A stretch of 64,000 nucleotides of DNA, from assembly GCA_021495925.1 (NCBI GenBank), contig JAKEKT010000086.1, forward strand, positions 1 through 64,000, written 5' to 3'. The notes beneath the pieces were generated by a model that made no database searches, was not told the DNA's origin, and saw nothing but the letters and a program-made list of their open reading frames with translations. The DNA comes from Diplodia intermedia (Eukaryota > Ascomycota > Dothideomycetes > Botryosphaeriales > Botryosphaeriaceae). The translations under genes and the position numbers were made by a program. Below, piece by piece: positions 33,276 through 44,844 of the stretch (positions within the stretch are counted from its first letter, which is position 1; every line of letters begins with the position of its first letter).

Positions 33276-35352
33276 GTGTGGGATTGTGGGGTACAGGGCA
33301 GACGGGTGTCTGGATGCCGAGAATGGGGATGAGAAGGGATGGGTGTAGCTGATCACTGAGGTCCGGGTAAATTTTGTCGCTGGGGAATTTGTGGGATGGT
33401 TGCTTACTACGTCAGATAGAGTTTCGTTGCCTTTGCCTCCATGTTGCCTTATTACAGACAAACAGAGATATGTGTTAGTATGTAAGGATATGACAAGGAA
33501 GAGTTTTGCTGTTAATATGGCGGGAAGATTCTTGCTGTTTTCGTGACTTGAGTTGAGAGAACTTAATAAGCCGTAGTTGTTAAAGTAAATAGCTTGAGGG
33601 CCATTAACATATATCATTCCATGGCTTAAATGGTCCTCATTCCGCTAACATATTGCCACAGGATAAGCTGGGTAGTGCCGCAGACAGTGTAACTGCGATG
33701 GCGGACTCAACTTGGCCGCCTCGACGGAAGATGACTCGGCGATGGCGGCCGTAGTGACTTCGAGAGTGATGGCTCATGAGTGCGCTGCTGCGGGTATTTA
33801 AATGCCGACAGAGAAGGTAAAGCTGCGTTTGGGCCGGGCGCGAGCTTGTACGGTGCACGAAAAGCGCTATCAGAAACTCCTTCACTGTCGCCGGGATATT
33901 GGAAAAGCATGTTCATCTACTGCTCCACCATCATCCAACGAGCTAAACTGAAGATATAAAGTCTGCTTGCCCTGATGCGGTGGCTGCAATTTAGGTAGTG
34001 CGGTATGCTGTTCACGGCTGTTCTGTAAAAGGTTAAGAAAGTTGAAACGATGTTCGTAGGTCTTCACTGATTCTTCGACCTCTTGAGGCGTCTGTACTAT
34101 ATCAAACCGGACGAAATGCTACGAGCTACGATTACTTGTGTCGAGGTACGGCGAAGCTCCACCTTGTATCTTTCGAGATGGAAAGCCTTGGTGATAGCGC
34201 TTCCGTTTAAGGTTCGCCGTTGGAATTGTTCGATTGCTACATGAAGCCGTAAGAGCACAGGTTCATTTCTATCATCGCTTGATATTGTGGCAGTCTGCAT
34301 CTCAAAACCTGCGGAAGAAGCGATCCTCTGCGCCGTGACCCGTAGCCCGATTCCCGTTGCTGGAACTATTTAAGAGTCAACTGTTTGGCATTTTTAACCC
34401 ACCGAGAGAGTTTTAGGATTTCAACCACGTCACGCGGGGAGCCATATGCGCGGCCTTAAGATGTCCCGCGGTCGTTGTGATGGGCTTCGTTCCCGCTGTG
34501 GAACACGCTACGAAGTAGTGCAAAAACTGCGCCGTTTGCCTAGCCAGAAGTGGAGATTCTCCTCACCCAAAGAGCTAAGGATAGAGCCGCCACGATTACG
34601 GTCCCAAAATCCCCGTTGTGAGACCCTGGACTAGAGCAATCACGGCTTAATCCAAACTTCTCCCTCGCAGTCAACTCCTCCGCACGATCAATTATTCAGA
34701 TCATAGCGCATTTTTTTGGGCAAGGCGTCCGGTACTGGTATTTAGACTTTTCTTGTTGAACGGCATGTAAAATCCTATCCAAGAGCCAGATTAACAAGCA
34801 TGTTTCATGTCATCATTCCGAGGCCAGCGGGGTGGTGGACTTCTTGCCGCACCATAGGTGCTTCCAGTCCAGTTACAGCATATTCCAAAGATATTCCAGC
34901 TCAGAATCTGATCGTCAAGGCTTCCGAGAGGTGATGATATAGTAACAGGCAGGATTTCGTGTTCAAAAGCAACACACATACCTTCGATCTCGAGCATCCT
35001 CCGTTTCCGCTATCGTATTCCTCGAACAATGCAGCTACGCCTACAGAGGCTTGCCGATCTGTTCGTTCTTTCAACACTTGCCCACCGCCGTCTCTCAGAC
35101 CCTCCTCGTGAGAATCTACGTACACAGTGCCTTCCAACATCTTAACGCCGAGAAGCAACGGCTTGCACCATTCGAACACTCAAACCTTACCACTTGCCCC
35201 CGCGAAAAACAGCGCCCCATGATCCGCCGTCCCGCCCTGCCCCAACAGACCGCAGGACGCCAACACCGCCGAACACGAAGATCCCTATCAATTGTGCATG
35301 TAAAACGAACACCTCCCCAATGCCAACACAACGCGAACCCCGTTTCATCCGC
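33276..35352. other. Intergenic, no supported gene
   Basis: Two kilobases of mixed composition. A minus frame near 35130-34970 (VYVDSHEEGLRDGGGQVLK) ending at a GTATGT donor looks protein-like, as does 34997-34791, but no start or acceptor makes one product. No RNA gene was recognised. Confidence 0.35.
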
Positions 35353-35544
35353 TCAAGTCTTGGAGTAAACCCTACCCTGCACCCCTCCATTATACGAAGT
35401 GACCACAGCCCGAACGTTGCCAGCCACGAAGCCAAGCGTCCTGCTCCCAGCCGTGAAGTTGTTGAGAGGTGCTGTTCTGCCAGGATCGCGGTATCCAACA
35501 TCTGCGTCAAGGTGAAGCGACATCAGCGCCCCTGTTGACGCCAT
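35353..35544 (-). CDS. Small hypothetical protein, 63 residues
   Basis: From ATG 35544 the frame gives MASTGALMSLHLDADVGYRD, followed by APLNNFTAGSRTLGFVAGN and a polar end (VTSYNGGVQGRVYSKT). Composition and codon ending are protein-like and the ATG is the first that fits. There is no recognisable domain, and an in-frame ATG lies at 35568. It may be a small gene or an exon of a larger one. Confidence 0.35.
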   Translation of the reverse strand: MASTGALMSLHLDADVGYRDPGRTAPLNNFTAGSRTLGFVAGNVRAVVTSYNGGVQGRVYSKT

Positions 35545-36110
35545 TCTAGTGTTGTTCGTCTGCCGCAAGGCTGCCGGCGGTGGTGGTTCCGCTGTTGCTT
35601 GGTTTTCCGGACGGGAAGCGTTAGAGCGGGGCGAATGAGCGGCAGTACGTATGTGGCGTGGAGGAGGCTTAGGGGAGAGTCTGCTATCGCGTTCGGAAAT
35701 AGTGTCACGACATTGGAGAACGAGTCTCGGAGTTCAAAGGCAGAGGAGAAAAGTATGATTGATAACGTCAAGGCTGAAGGCCAGACTCGGAGGAAAAAAG
35801 AGAAACTGAAAAGGAAACGAAGGTGTAAACGAAAAAGAATGTCCCACCGCACATGGGATTGCTCGCCACTGATGATGACGACTGCGCTGTCACGCCCCCA
35901 GTTCCCACACCCTCCTTCCCTATCCCCCTCAGTTTCGATGGGTGGTTCATCAAAGTCCTCTCCAACTTCTCCCCAGTCTTTAAATTCGAACAGCTTTTTC
36001 AAAACCGAGGTCTGAAGCCCTTGATGAACTTCTAGCTGCAAGTCCGTCAAGCAGTTTAGCTGAGCGCGACAAAAAGCCCATTGAACACGCCGAGTACGGC
36101 TTTTCGGCGG
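35545..36110. other. No supported gene
   Basis: A 289-codon minus frame (36392-35523) covers this interval, but its C-terminal half is a hydrophobic run from polypurine DNA and it overlaps the leader repeat. It is not supported as a gene in full. Part of it, downstream of the ATG at 36119, could be translated. Confidence 0.3.
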
Positions 36111-37040
36111 CCCCGACATTTCTGTCTGACGGGAAGCTTCTGTCGGGAGAGCGGTGCGGTGGTGTATGATTTTCGGCAGCGTGATCGGATCTGGGACGTG
36201 TGGAAAGCGTCGAAGACCACTTGATCGTGCCGGTTGAAATATGATCGATGGAAACGAGATATGGGGGGAGGTACAAGAGTAAGAATAACAGGGAAGAAAT
36301 GGAGGGCGAAAAAGAAACAGGAAACAAGAAATAAAGGAGGGGATAGACAAAAAGAGAATGTTCGATTGCGCTTGATGCACAGCCATTGCCATGAGAAGTC
36401 TAGTCGCCTCCCCCTGATACCCAAAATGCTTGAAGAGTCATTGTGTCACGTCGACGACACACGGCGCCCGGAAAATCTCATGGCCTGCTAAGCTCAACTG
36501 AAACCCATGCTCCAAGAGCAGCCCCCGACATTTCTGTCTGACGAGGAGTGTCAGTTGGTATGCGCAGCGGTGTTGATCTTCGGCAAGTGATTTCGGATCG
36601 GCAACATGGGGACGTTGGTTCACCGCTGGTTTACCGGTGGGAGGAGTATGAAACTCCGAGAATCTGTCAGGTGTTAGTCAGAAGTCGCTTGTACAGAAGG
36701 GGCAGGAGAGACGGTGAAGAAGGGGAGAGTGAAGAATCTACGGCGGACAGCTGTGGTCCTTTTCCTGAAGGTGTCAAAAAGAACCGAGGGAGCTGCGCCG
36801 CCGAAGAGGCATTCAAAAGGATGTCCCAACCCGTCAGTTATGCCCAGCTCGAGTGCAAGGACCTAGTTTCAACAGCCACTTCACGTCATTAGAATCCTCA
36901 CACCCGGGTCTAGGCACGACCGTGGCCCACGTCGCAATGACAGCCCCCGACATTTCTGTCTGACAGGAAGCTCGGTCGGTTTCGCACAGGTTGGTGTCAA
37001 TATACGGCGATCGTGGACATCACTGGCGTGGAATGTAACC
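36111..37040 (-). repeat. Three-copy leader repeat containing an ATG, ~0.42 kb period
   Basis: GTCAGACAGAAATGTCGGGG, read on the minus strand, occurs at 36130-36111, 36542-36523 and 36964-36945. The 100 bp upstream of each is also similar (blocks such as GCCGAAAATCA/GCCGAAGATCA and ACACC). The ATG in the block would start short frames: MSGPPKSRTR, MSGAALGAWV and MSGAVIATWA, the last two alike. This suggests tandem duplication of a small gene or of a promoter-leader unit, now diverged. Confidence 0.65.
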
Positions 37041-37587
37041 AGCGATTTTTTGACGATCGCCGGGAGGGATGTTCAGAGAGGCAAAAGTTTGTTGTGCGAG
37101 CACGTCAAGTGTCGCGGAAGTGAGGACGGCTCGTAGGTGAAACAGAAATTTCGGGTTCGACGTACAACAAGATACTGTCACATGGTCAGTCACCGATAGT
37201 ACGTATGAGCGAAAACGAAAAGATACATGGATGTTGGTGAAGGGTGACATGGAGCAGGAGGGTGGTGAAGGACGGGAAGGGAATTACTCGACGCTAAACT
37301 TGCGGAAGAGCTCGTCGCATCAGATGCTCTCAACCAGAGCCAAGATCTGACTTGGTGCAGAGATGGTGCATGATGAAGGCGAGCGTGGTGACAAGGCTTT
37401 GCACTGAGGGCAATGCAGCAATATCTGAGAGTCGCTCGAAGAGGGCGCTATCCTGTCGGGCGCGGTGCGCGTCGGGCCTAACTGTAATGGTGAGGACGCA
37501 CGCAGCCGCACAAAAGAATGCGCTTCCATCATTGTGAGTGGGGATTGCGAAGATTTGCCAGTTTGGCGGGCCTTCTGCGTGTTGCAC
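37022..37587 (-). pseudogene. Possible broken gene of unknown family
   Basis: A minus frame at 37587-37330 reads as ordinary protein (NWQIFAIPTHNDGSAFFCAA, then DSALFERLSDIAALPSVQSL). It stops just before a second frame that ends CDELFRKFSVE, and a third piece at 37250-37022 reads LTSATLDVLAQQTFASLNIP. Frames change between the pieces without clear splice sites. It is either a decayed gene or one with introns I could not place. Confidence 0.3.
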
Positions 37588-38117
37588 TGCAGAGGGTAAG
37601 GTCAGTGATGGTGTTACAGAGTGAGGAGGGTGAGATTGTCGGCGGACGAAGCAGGCAAAGCGCGCGGTTGAAGGCGGCAGAAGGCAAAGAAAGGGAAGGA
37701 AGGATCATACTAAGACAGAGAAGGCTACCAAAAGCAGACTCTTTAGCGCAAAGTGGGCGCGGCTGAGCGCGGAGTCAAGGTGCGCGGCGGACACGTCTGC
37801 CGCCCGACGCGGGCCATCGCAGGAGGTTCTCAGATCGTGGACGCTTCAAATGAGAACGTGGAGGAAGAAGCGAGCAGCCCGTCCGCTGGTCAAGAGTGCG
37901 CAGTTGCGGAGCGAGAGGAGTCGGTGTGCCGTGGCGGAACGAGAAGATGAAGTGGAGGAGAGGAGGAGGGCGAGTGTGGGCAGAAGCAAAACAAGGCCAA
38001 CGCCGCCGCCAAGCGCCCCCGCCCGACAGCGCGACGGGAAAAGCCACAGGGTCCTGAACCACCGTTGCCACAGCCACTGTCGCTTAGAGACCATCGTCCA
38101 ACCAGGCGGCTCCGTCA
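37588..38117. other. No gene seen
   Basis: GC-rich DNA with overlapping frames; Arg/Glu-rich in one direction and Ser/Pro-rich in the other. Nothing recognisable. Confidence 0.4.
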
Positions 38118-39128
38118 TGGCTGCAGCGGCAAACAGCAGTGCAGTACCACGGCTCTCCCTCCCGACCGAGCATAGCTCTCCAGAGCTGACAGCCCTGGTA
38201 AGATACCACGGATCCAGCGCCATGGCTCTGATACCAGACTTCTGACCGAACAGCGCTTAGGCACCCGCAGGCCATGCAGAATGTTGCTGCGCTCCCCCAG
38301 AGTAGGTGTCGGCCGCTGCATTGCAAACTCATGCCCAAGCAGCAAGGCAGCATCTCAGTTGCCGCATACTCGACGACCACAGAGCCCGCCAGTGCCACCG
38401 CCTCATGTCTATCACCAACACAGCTGGACTGCCGTACATGCCATACGTGGAAGCCATGTCGAACCTTTCTGACGCCTCAAGCAGCAAAGTAGCAACAAAC
38501 GGTAAGGAACAGCCAGCAGCCTACGGAGCCTTGATCCAAGGGGCACCTATCAGGGCTTGATCCGCCAAACCGCTGCGAGGTGCCACAGGTCTCCATCAAG
38601 ACCAAACGTGCCTGTCCAACAGTGACTCTCGCCAGATCTACCAGCACGCACAATGCGAACGAGATCATATCCACCACGTATCCGCTACGATCGCCACTAG
38701 CGGCCTTCGGCAGAGTTCCACTTGCGCCTCGAAGAGCTTCGGATACATTTCAGGGGCGAGTAGCCGGTCACAGGACGGTGGCGCGCAAGGGTCACGGTTG
38801 GGCTGCGCAGACAGATGTGGAGGGGCAGCCCAATTTGCAATACCCGCAACGAGACAGTAGAGATAGCTTGAAGGTACTCTCCATCTCTGTAGACATGAAT
38901 GGCCCCGAGGTTAGCATCGGACAAGGATACAAAGCGCCTGTGCTGCGGCAATCTGCCTCCAGGCCGTCGAAAGACTTTCTGCGCGTTCACTTGTCAGCGA
39001 ACGATGACAATTTTGGCGACGACACCTCCTATTGCGAGCTTATTGTGCTCCTCCCATGGGCTTGGGTGCCATGCTGCTCCAACGGCCACAGGTCCGCCAT
39101 TCGCGTTGCCAGCATCATCAAAATGTGA
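38118..39128 (+). CDS. Possible multi-exon gene, structure unresolved
   Basis: A start, MAAAANSSAVPRLSLPTEHS, at 38118 is followed by a GTAAGA donor at about 38199. A protein-like stretch (LPYMPYVEAMSNLSDASSSK) leads to a GTAAGG donor at about 38501. A final frame to 39128 carries SLKVLSISVDMNGPEVSIGQ and DFLRVHLSANDDNFGDDTSY. The pieces lie in different frames and more than one join is possible. I do not recognise the product. Confidence 0.25.
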
Positions 39129-41787
39129 AATCTTCCGCACCGGGCCGCCCTGGCAATGTGCGCCTGAGCAGAATCATGTTGTGCAAAAACAACGCAAGCA
39201 GAGAGACCGCCATGCGCAGAGCCGTGCCAAATTCCAGAAAGTCGTAAGGCCCGCCCGCATCCAGAACTCGCTGTCCGCCCCCGGCGCGAGCGGGCGGGCG
39301 AAGACGCAGCCTCAAAGCCGCATCGTCGTCGACGGGCACCCCCCAGTGTCAGCCGCCCAGCATATTTGCGCCCGCTACAGACTCTCTATCCATATCACGT
39401 ACCCACAGCGCGCTGCCCAGTGGCTCGCTGGAAGAGAGACGCGTTCTGGACGCTCCACCACAGGCGCGGCCGCGCAGCAGCCGTCTCAACAGCCGCCGCC
39501 GCGGGCGGGCGCACTGCGCAGCGCAACGCAACGCAACGACAACAACACACGAACACCACGCGCATCTGCCGCCGTCACGTCAAGCGAAGGACACCGGGAG
39601 GTAGACGGTGTAGAAGGCTTCGCAGCGCTGGAAGGGGACACAACTCGGGGAGGCACCATGCGCAGACCGGGCGCGGGCAGCCAGCAGCCGTCGTGGCGGA
39701 CCGCCCGGCGGGGCGGGGCCAGCCAGCGCTCAACACCGCGCTCGCGCTCGCGCTCGCGAAACGCGCGGAGCAGCCGGGCCAGGCAGGACATCTCAGCGCT
39801 GGGCTGGGCGCCGCGATGCGAGGTGAAGGCAGGGCGGGCAGACCAAGGCACGATGACTTCCGCTCACTGAGGCTCACGACGACAAAGGCAAAGAGGCAGG
39901 CACGGCACGGGAGGATCAGAGGCAAGCGCAAGATCCTTTTATTTCAATCGCAAGCTAGCTTAGAGTAACAAAAAAAATAAGAGAAAAAAGAAGTTTGTTC
40001 GGACTACTAATTATACTCGCAAGGCTTACTGAAGGGAGGCCAAGGAGCAAAGCTCAAATCCGGTTAATCTCCTGTACGTAGTGCGCTCTCCGAAGCACAG
40101 CCAGCCGTGGTCTTGAGAGCTGGCTGTGCTAAAGAGGGGGGTGAGGGAAAAAAAGAAGAAGAGGTTGGGAGTAGAAGAGAGGGGCTTTTATGTGCGATCG
40201 GGGAGGGGTGTCCTCGTGCTGCATGCTCCGTGCGTAGATTGGCATGGCAACGCTTCTGGCATGGCAACGCGCTGGGAGGAAGCACGTGCCGAGGGCCAGG
40301 CAGCTGCCGCGTGGGGGGTGGGGGTGGGGGAGGGCACAGGTGGGGAGACATCGCGGGTGGGATGGCGGATCTGGACGCTTTCTCCGCTGAGGCTGGCCCG
40401 CCAGTTCCGGACTCCGTGAGAAGGCTGGTGTTGGTTGAGCTTGGTCTTGCTGTGCCTCAGGGCTATCGATGACCGTGCCACTTGAAGGTCGCGAGGCAAG
40501 ACAGGAGGCTGTTACGGACATGATGCACGTAGGCTGTACAGCCTGATATGCCCTCATGCATCATCCGTTCCAGGACTCCTTTGCACTCCACGATATCCGA
40601 GTCTCTCTATGATGCGATGGGTAACACTTGGTCGCTACATGGGTGCATGCCGCGATGAAACGGTCTTGCGTTCAACGAGTCCATTATCAGAACCGTCCTG
40701 GTGGCTACGACATGCACAGTACGGGAAATGGAAGACGTCCTTTTCAAAGAGTATCTCTGTGACGATGGAGATGTTCCAGTTGTTGATTCTGGAGGTAGGA
40801 GTCCTCAAGTTGCGGTTAGTAGTCCATCGGCACATGAAGCATTTAGATACGGCATCCTTTTCGTTTCGCTACTCGAGCTGGCAGTCTGAATTCCATTTCG
40901 CGAAAGCTCACATGTCTGGTATGCCCGGTCCTTAAGAAGCGTTTGAAATCGAAAAGGGTGTAAGCTGTAGGATTCTTGTCAAAAGTTAGCAATAAGCTCT
41001 CAACCACGATAGGTGTGGTAGCCCTCGTCAGCGTGGTTCTTCACTGGTTAACTTCCAGCCACGTTGCCCCTCTTCATCGATGTCGCTAGACAGGCTAACA
41101 GATATATCGTTGTCGCCTACAAGCCGAAGACAGTGGTGAGCATACAGCTTGAAAGAGCTCATATCGTTGGGCCTTTGGAGGCACCTTGATCCACGCCCTC
41201 GCGGTAGTCGGCTGCCTCATTGGTTGCTTTCGGTATCACGTAATGGAACACAGACGGAGTCCAGCAAGACATCTTGTATTTCTGTAGACTGATGACAGTC
41301 GGGTACCGTCTATCCCCATGATTCAAAGAAAGCTTTTTTGTTCTCCATAACAACCTGCCGAACCTTTGCTATCATCATGCAATATCCGTCCCTTACACCT
41401 TCGGGGGAGTCGAGCGTAAAAGGCGAGAGAAGAAACTTTTGAGAGGCAGCAGAAAGCTCCGATTATTACGTCCACAGGGGAAATGCGTCAAGTGGTGAGC
41501 AAGGACCGAGCTTGGGTGTGCGTTGCGAACCTTGGAACGGTAAGCTGAATTCAGAGGGGACTGATGGATGATGATTCCTACCCACAGCATGCGAGTTCAT
41601 GCGCCCCAAGTACCCAAGTTTGTCCGTATGCGATTGAAAGCAGCGTGTGCCTCAAGAGTAAAGTGACCTGCTTGAAAGAGGACTGTCAGCGACGTTAGCG
41701 ATGGATGCATGGGTCACGTACCGTTCAAGGTTGCCAAGTCCGGTAAAAACAGAGCTGGCAAAGCTGATTGTCCATGCAACGCGGTGT
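39129..41787. other. Gene-poor stretch, no supported gene
   Basis: 39.2-39.95 kb is GC-rich with shadow frames up to 323 codons on plus and 121 on minus; none is recognisable. An A-rich run is at 39965-39995. A protein-like piece at 40725-40890 (VREMEDVLFKEYLCDDGD) has no start codon. No RNA gene was identified. Confidence 0.35.
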
Positions 41788-42258
41788 TCAATTGTCCTCG
41801 CGGTCAGTTTCGTATCCTTCCTCGGCGAGGCGCTGGTTGCGAGCATCGCGCTCAGCAGCATTGCGCTCAATGGCAGCAGCAATCTCCGGGGTGAGCTCCT
41901 CTTCCCAGCGGGGCGGAACGTCGGTGTCATCCTCGTCGATGTCATGACGCTGAGGCGGGATGAAGGCACCCAGGAAAATGCCGATGGCGAAGACCAGCAT
42001 GACGAGGGTAGTGTCGGTGAGGCCCCAGGCCATGACAGCCCTGTAGTTCGGCTTGAAGGGCATCTGTTCGATGACGGGAAACTCGGGCGGAGCGTAGTCG
42101 GTAGGCTGGATCAGCGAGGCACGCGGCGTGTAGGATTCCTGCAGAATCTCGGTTGGCAGGACGGTGGTGATGTTAGGCGGGGCCTGGTGAGTCTGGCGAC
42201 TGCGGTGCTCATACAGTCGACGATAGGTGTTATCGACGCGCAGCCGAATTGAAGGCAT
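41788..42258 (-). CDS. Single-pass membrane protein, 156 residues
   Basis: From ATG 42258 the frame gives MPSIRLRVDNTYRRLYEHRS to an acidic end (RLAEEGYETDREDN). One membrane helix, LVMLVFAIGIFLGAFIPP, lies at about 85-102, after a Pro-rich N-terminal half (PTEILQESYTPRASLIQ; DYAPPEFPVIEQMPFKP). The C-terminal 50 residues are charged and helical (PRWEEELTPEIAAAIERNAA). There is no signal peptide. A longer frame from 42342 adds an unlikely Leu-rich leader, so 42258 is preferred. The function is unknown; the layout would suit a small tail- or signal-anchored protein. It is divergently transcribed from the F-box-like gene. Confidence 0.65.
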   Translation of the reverse strand: MPSIRLRVDNTYRRLYEHRSRQTHQAPPNITTVLPTEILQESYTPRASLIQPTDYAPPEFPVIEQMPFKPNYRAVMAWGLTDTTLVMLVFAIGIFLGAFIPPQRHDIDEDDTDVPPRWEEELTPEIAAAIERNAAERDARNQRLAEEGYETDREDN

Positions 42259-42961
42259 TGAGTCGGCGGGAAGTTGCTCTGGGGTGGATACGGTGTAGTG
42301 TGGGGGATGAAGAAGGAGAAGAAGGAGAGAGGCCGATCCCACGTCGGAGTTGACTTTGACGCCGGCCGCTAGCTGTCACTGAACCGAGAAGGTGCAACCC
42401 CAGTGGCCCCCACTGCAAGGCTATATTCACAGTAGCCAGCGCTGTTGGCTGGAAAGTCCATGGGCGCACTGATGCGCGTGTGGGCGAACGGCGAATCGCG
42501 TTCGGCCTCCCTCACTTAGCACCAGAGCCGCTGCAGTTCCTTCCTGGCATTGGTCGGGGGCCGCTTCAACTCGACACACACACGCGATAGCTCGAGTGCC
42601 GCGTCTCCACGCAGCTACAAGTGGACAGTTGCGAATATATATGACCTGCTGGCTGTATCAAGGACGGCAGTAATGCTCTCGCAACTGGACTACGAGGCGG
42701 CCTCTTTTCACTGAGAGCCGACGAAGGAGCCGCCATGGAGGGCGGTGCTGACAGAACCCAGTGCCTCGGCGCTAATTGCGGGCTGCTCCCGGCGGCGAAG
42801 CTGTGTGTGAATGCTGATGGATCGGTAACAGATGCGGTGACGTAGTGGTCGGGTTGCGGCGGGCGCTCAAGACATGGATCGCCCGACCTTCCTCTCCTCC
42901 CCGCCCCACCCCACCTCCAGATCCTCCACCAACCCCGACGCCGGCTCACTCATAGCCCACC
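42259..42961. promoter_or_regulatory. Shared divergent promoter region
   Basis: The 703 bp between a minus-strand ATG (42258) and a plus-strand ATG (42962) must hold both promoters. The plus-strand leader just before 42962 is C-rich, as is common in fungal leaders. No specific factor site was recognised. Confidence 0.5.
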
Positions 42962-44299
42962 ATGGAGGCCACCATGCCATCAGCCGACTCGCGGCGCGTC
43001 ACGGAAATCGACAAGCCTCCGCTGCTGCGGCTTAACGAAGACTGCCTCGTGCATGTCGCCGAGGCCGTCGCTGCTGTCAACTTGGAGCTCAAGGAAGCGC
43101 GAGCCGCCGGCTCTAACGATCTTGCCACGATGCTCAAGCCCGGACCTCCCCAGGCCTTCTCTTTGATCAACAAAGAGATACGTCAAAAGACAGCGTCCGT
43201 CGTGTTCCGCAACGTGTGCTTGAATCTGGACCCTCACTACGAGTCCAACTTCCAACGCGGCTTGGGAGTTATCCAGCTCCATGTAGGTCGCGATCGCTTC
43301 GAAAAGACAATCCGTTGGCCCAGGGACGTCATTTGCCATGCCAGGTATGTGGGGACAGCTCAGAATTGCTACATGTGACGACGAGCTTACGATTCACATA
43401 GGGCACTGTCGTTGCGCTGCGAACGCTTCATGCTGCCTCGACCCAGCAGCGTTTCTCAGCCTAAGTTATTTCCACTGGCAGTCCTCGATCTCCTGCAGAC
43501 CCCGCGTACCCTCAAACGCCTCTGCGTGAACAACATTCCGATCCGATTGCTGGAAGATATGAGAAGCTACGCCATCTACAGTCGCCCACCGCCACTGGAG
43601 CACGTTGAAGAACTCGGCGTGTGCATAGGCGCAGAGTATCTTATGCACATCTGCCCCAACACCACGACTCTGTATATCAGCGAAACCCACTGCTCGGATA
43701 TGTCTGATTGGGTCCACATGGACGCCCAAGACAGGGAGAAGCTTATGGACCAGTGTGAGGATACCTTCTTTCGCTACGCGGCCGCTCTCACGAAGCTCCG
43801 CTCTCTGCAATCCGGCATGAACATCTTCCCCCTCCGGCTCTCGAGGTTTCATGCAAGCCTCCCTCATCTCGAGCATGTCCACTTCGGGCATGATTTGGTC
43901 TTTCATGAGCAACGTCAACTGTCTGCCAGCGACCTGTTGAGGCTGATCTTCGGCTTCCCGCAACTTCGTACCATCACTCTTGATAGTGTCAGCGAGTACA
44001 AGCAGATCCTCGCCGATGGAAGATCCATCTTCCGCGAAGACTGGCAAAGCCGGCATCATATTCAACCCGACCTGTTGGCCCTGGCACGCATGGAGATGGC
44101 AGAAGTTCTGCTCTACTGCGGACACCCGACACTGGAGGCTGTGGATATGCCTGTCGACTTGGCCTATGAAAGCCTACCCAAGGACTACTTCAGGTTCGTT
44201 AAGAGCGCCTCGACGGGCGCAGTCGAGATTGAGGGCCGCAAGCACAAGTATGACATCAGGCACTTCCACTGGAAGTGGCACCCCGCGGCTCCCCGCTAG
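42962..44299 (+). CDS. F-box-like / leucine-rich-repeat-type protein
   Basis: Exon 1 (42962-43344) and exon 2 (43402-44299) flank a 57-bp intron with GTATGT donor and ATAG acceptor; the product has 426 residues. The N-terminal part, LLRLNEDCLVHVAEAV then AFSLINKEIRQKTASVVFRN, follows the fungal F-box pattern (LPxELLxxI ... LSLVSKxFRxLAxPLLFRxV). The rest has irregular leucine-rich segments (LFPLAVLDLLQTPRTLKRLC, LPHLEHVHFG, LIFGFPQLRTITLDSVS). Such proteins are substrate receptors of SCF ubiquitin ligases, where the F-box binds Skp1. The target is unknown. The match is by pattern only. Clean splicing and even codon use make the gene itself sure. Confidence 0.8.
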
Positions 44300-44556
44300 T
44301 GTGGCTGAACGGCTGATCTACGACTTGGGATAACAGCTACCGCCGCCGCGCGAGGTTGTTTGGTTACGGTTTTGATGGAGGCATACATGCCACAACGGCT
44401 CTTGAGATAGGATAGCGAAATCTTAACAAGCTTGAGCCATCCAATGACACATGCCGTGACGCGCGACACATGGGATTCCACTGCCGACGTAAACGGGCAG
44501 AGCCGCTTCTGTGCGTTTGCGATTCGCGATGGCTATGCCGAGCCAGCGTCGTGTCC

Positions 44557-44844
44557 ATGGCACCGCGCAACCCCAACCACCGCCGAACGACCTCATCTCA
44601 CGACCGCGAAGCGCAACAACGCCAGCCCAGCCTCTCAGATGCCCATAGCCCCCTTGCCCGCACAACAGCATCTTTACCACGCAGCCCCGTGCACCAGCGG
44701 CCCACAGCCTGCTCGGCCGCGCGCACAATACCTCCCACGGCACCGACACCACCAGGGCGCAGGAACTCAACACCTCTTCTTCAAGCCCTAGCATATAGCC
44801 AGCAACCCAACGAAAAGAGAATTCGAGTCGCCCGGAGACAGTGA
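44557..44844 (+). CDS. Small Ser/Pro/Arg-rich hypothetical protein
   Basis: A 95-residue frame begins MAPRNPNHRRTTSSHDREAQ at 44557 and ends PNEKRIRVARRQ. It contains SP-type motifs (LARTTASLPRSPVHQRP) and looks disordered. It lies 258 bp downstream of the F-box-like gene on the same strand. There is no known domain. The opposite strand also has an open frame of 185 codons, so the call is tentative. Confidence 0.35.
   Translation: MAPRNPNHRRTTSSHDREAQQRQPSLSDAHSPLARTTASLPRSPVHQRPTACSAARTIPPTAPTPPGRRNSTPLLQALAYSQQPNEKRIRVARRQ

Noticed and set aside
35523..36392. 289-codon minus frame
   Set aside because: It crosses the leader repeat and continues into a hydrophobic run from polypurine DNA; only a small part could be coding.
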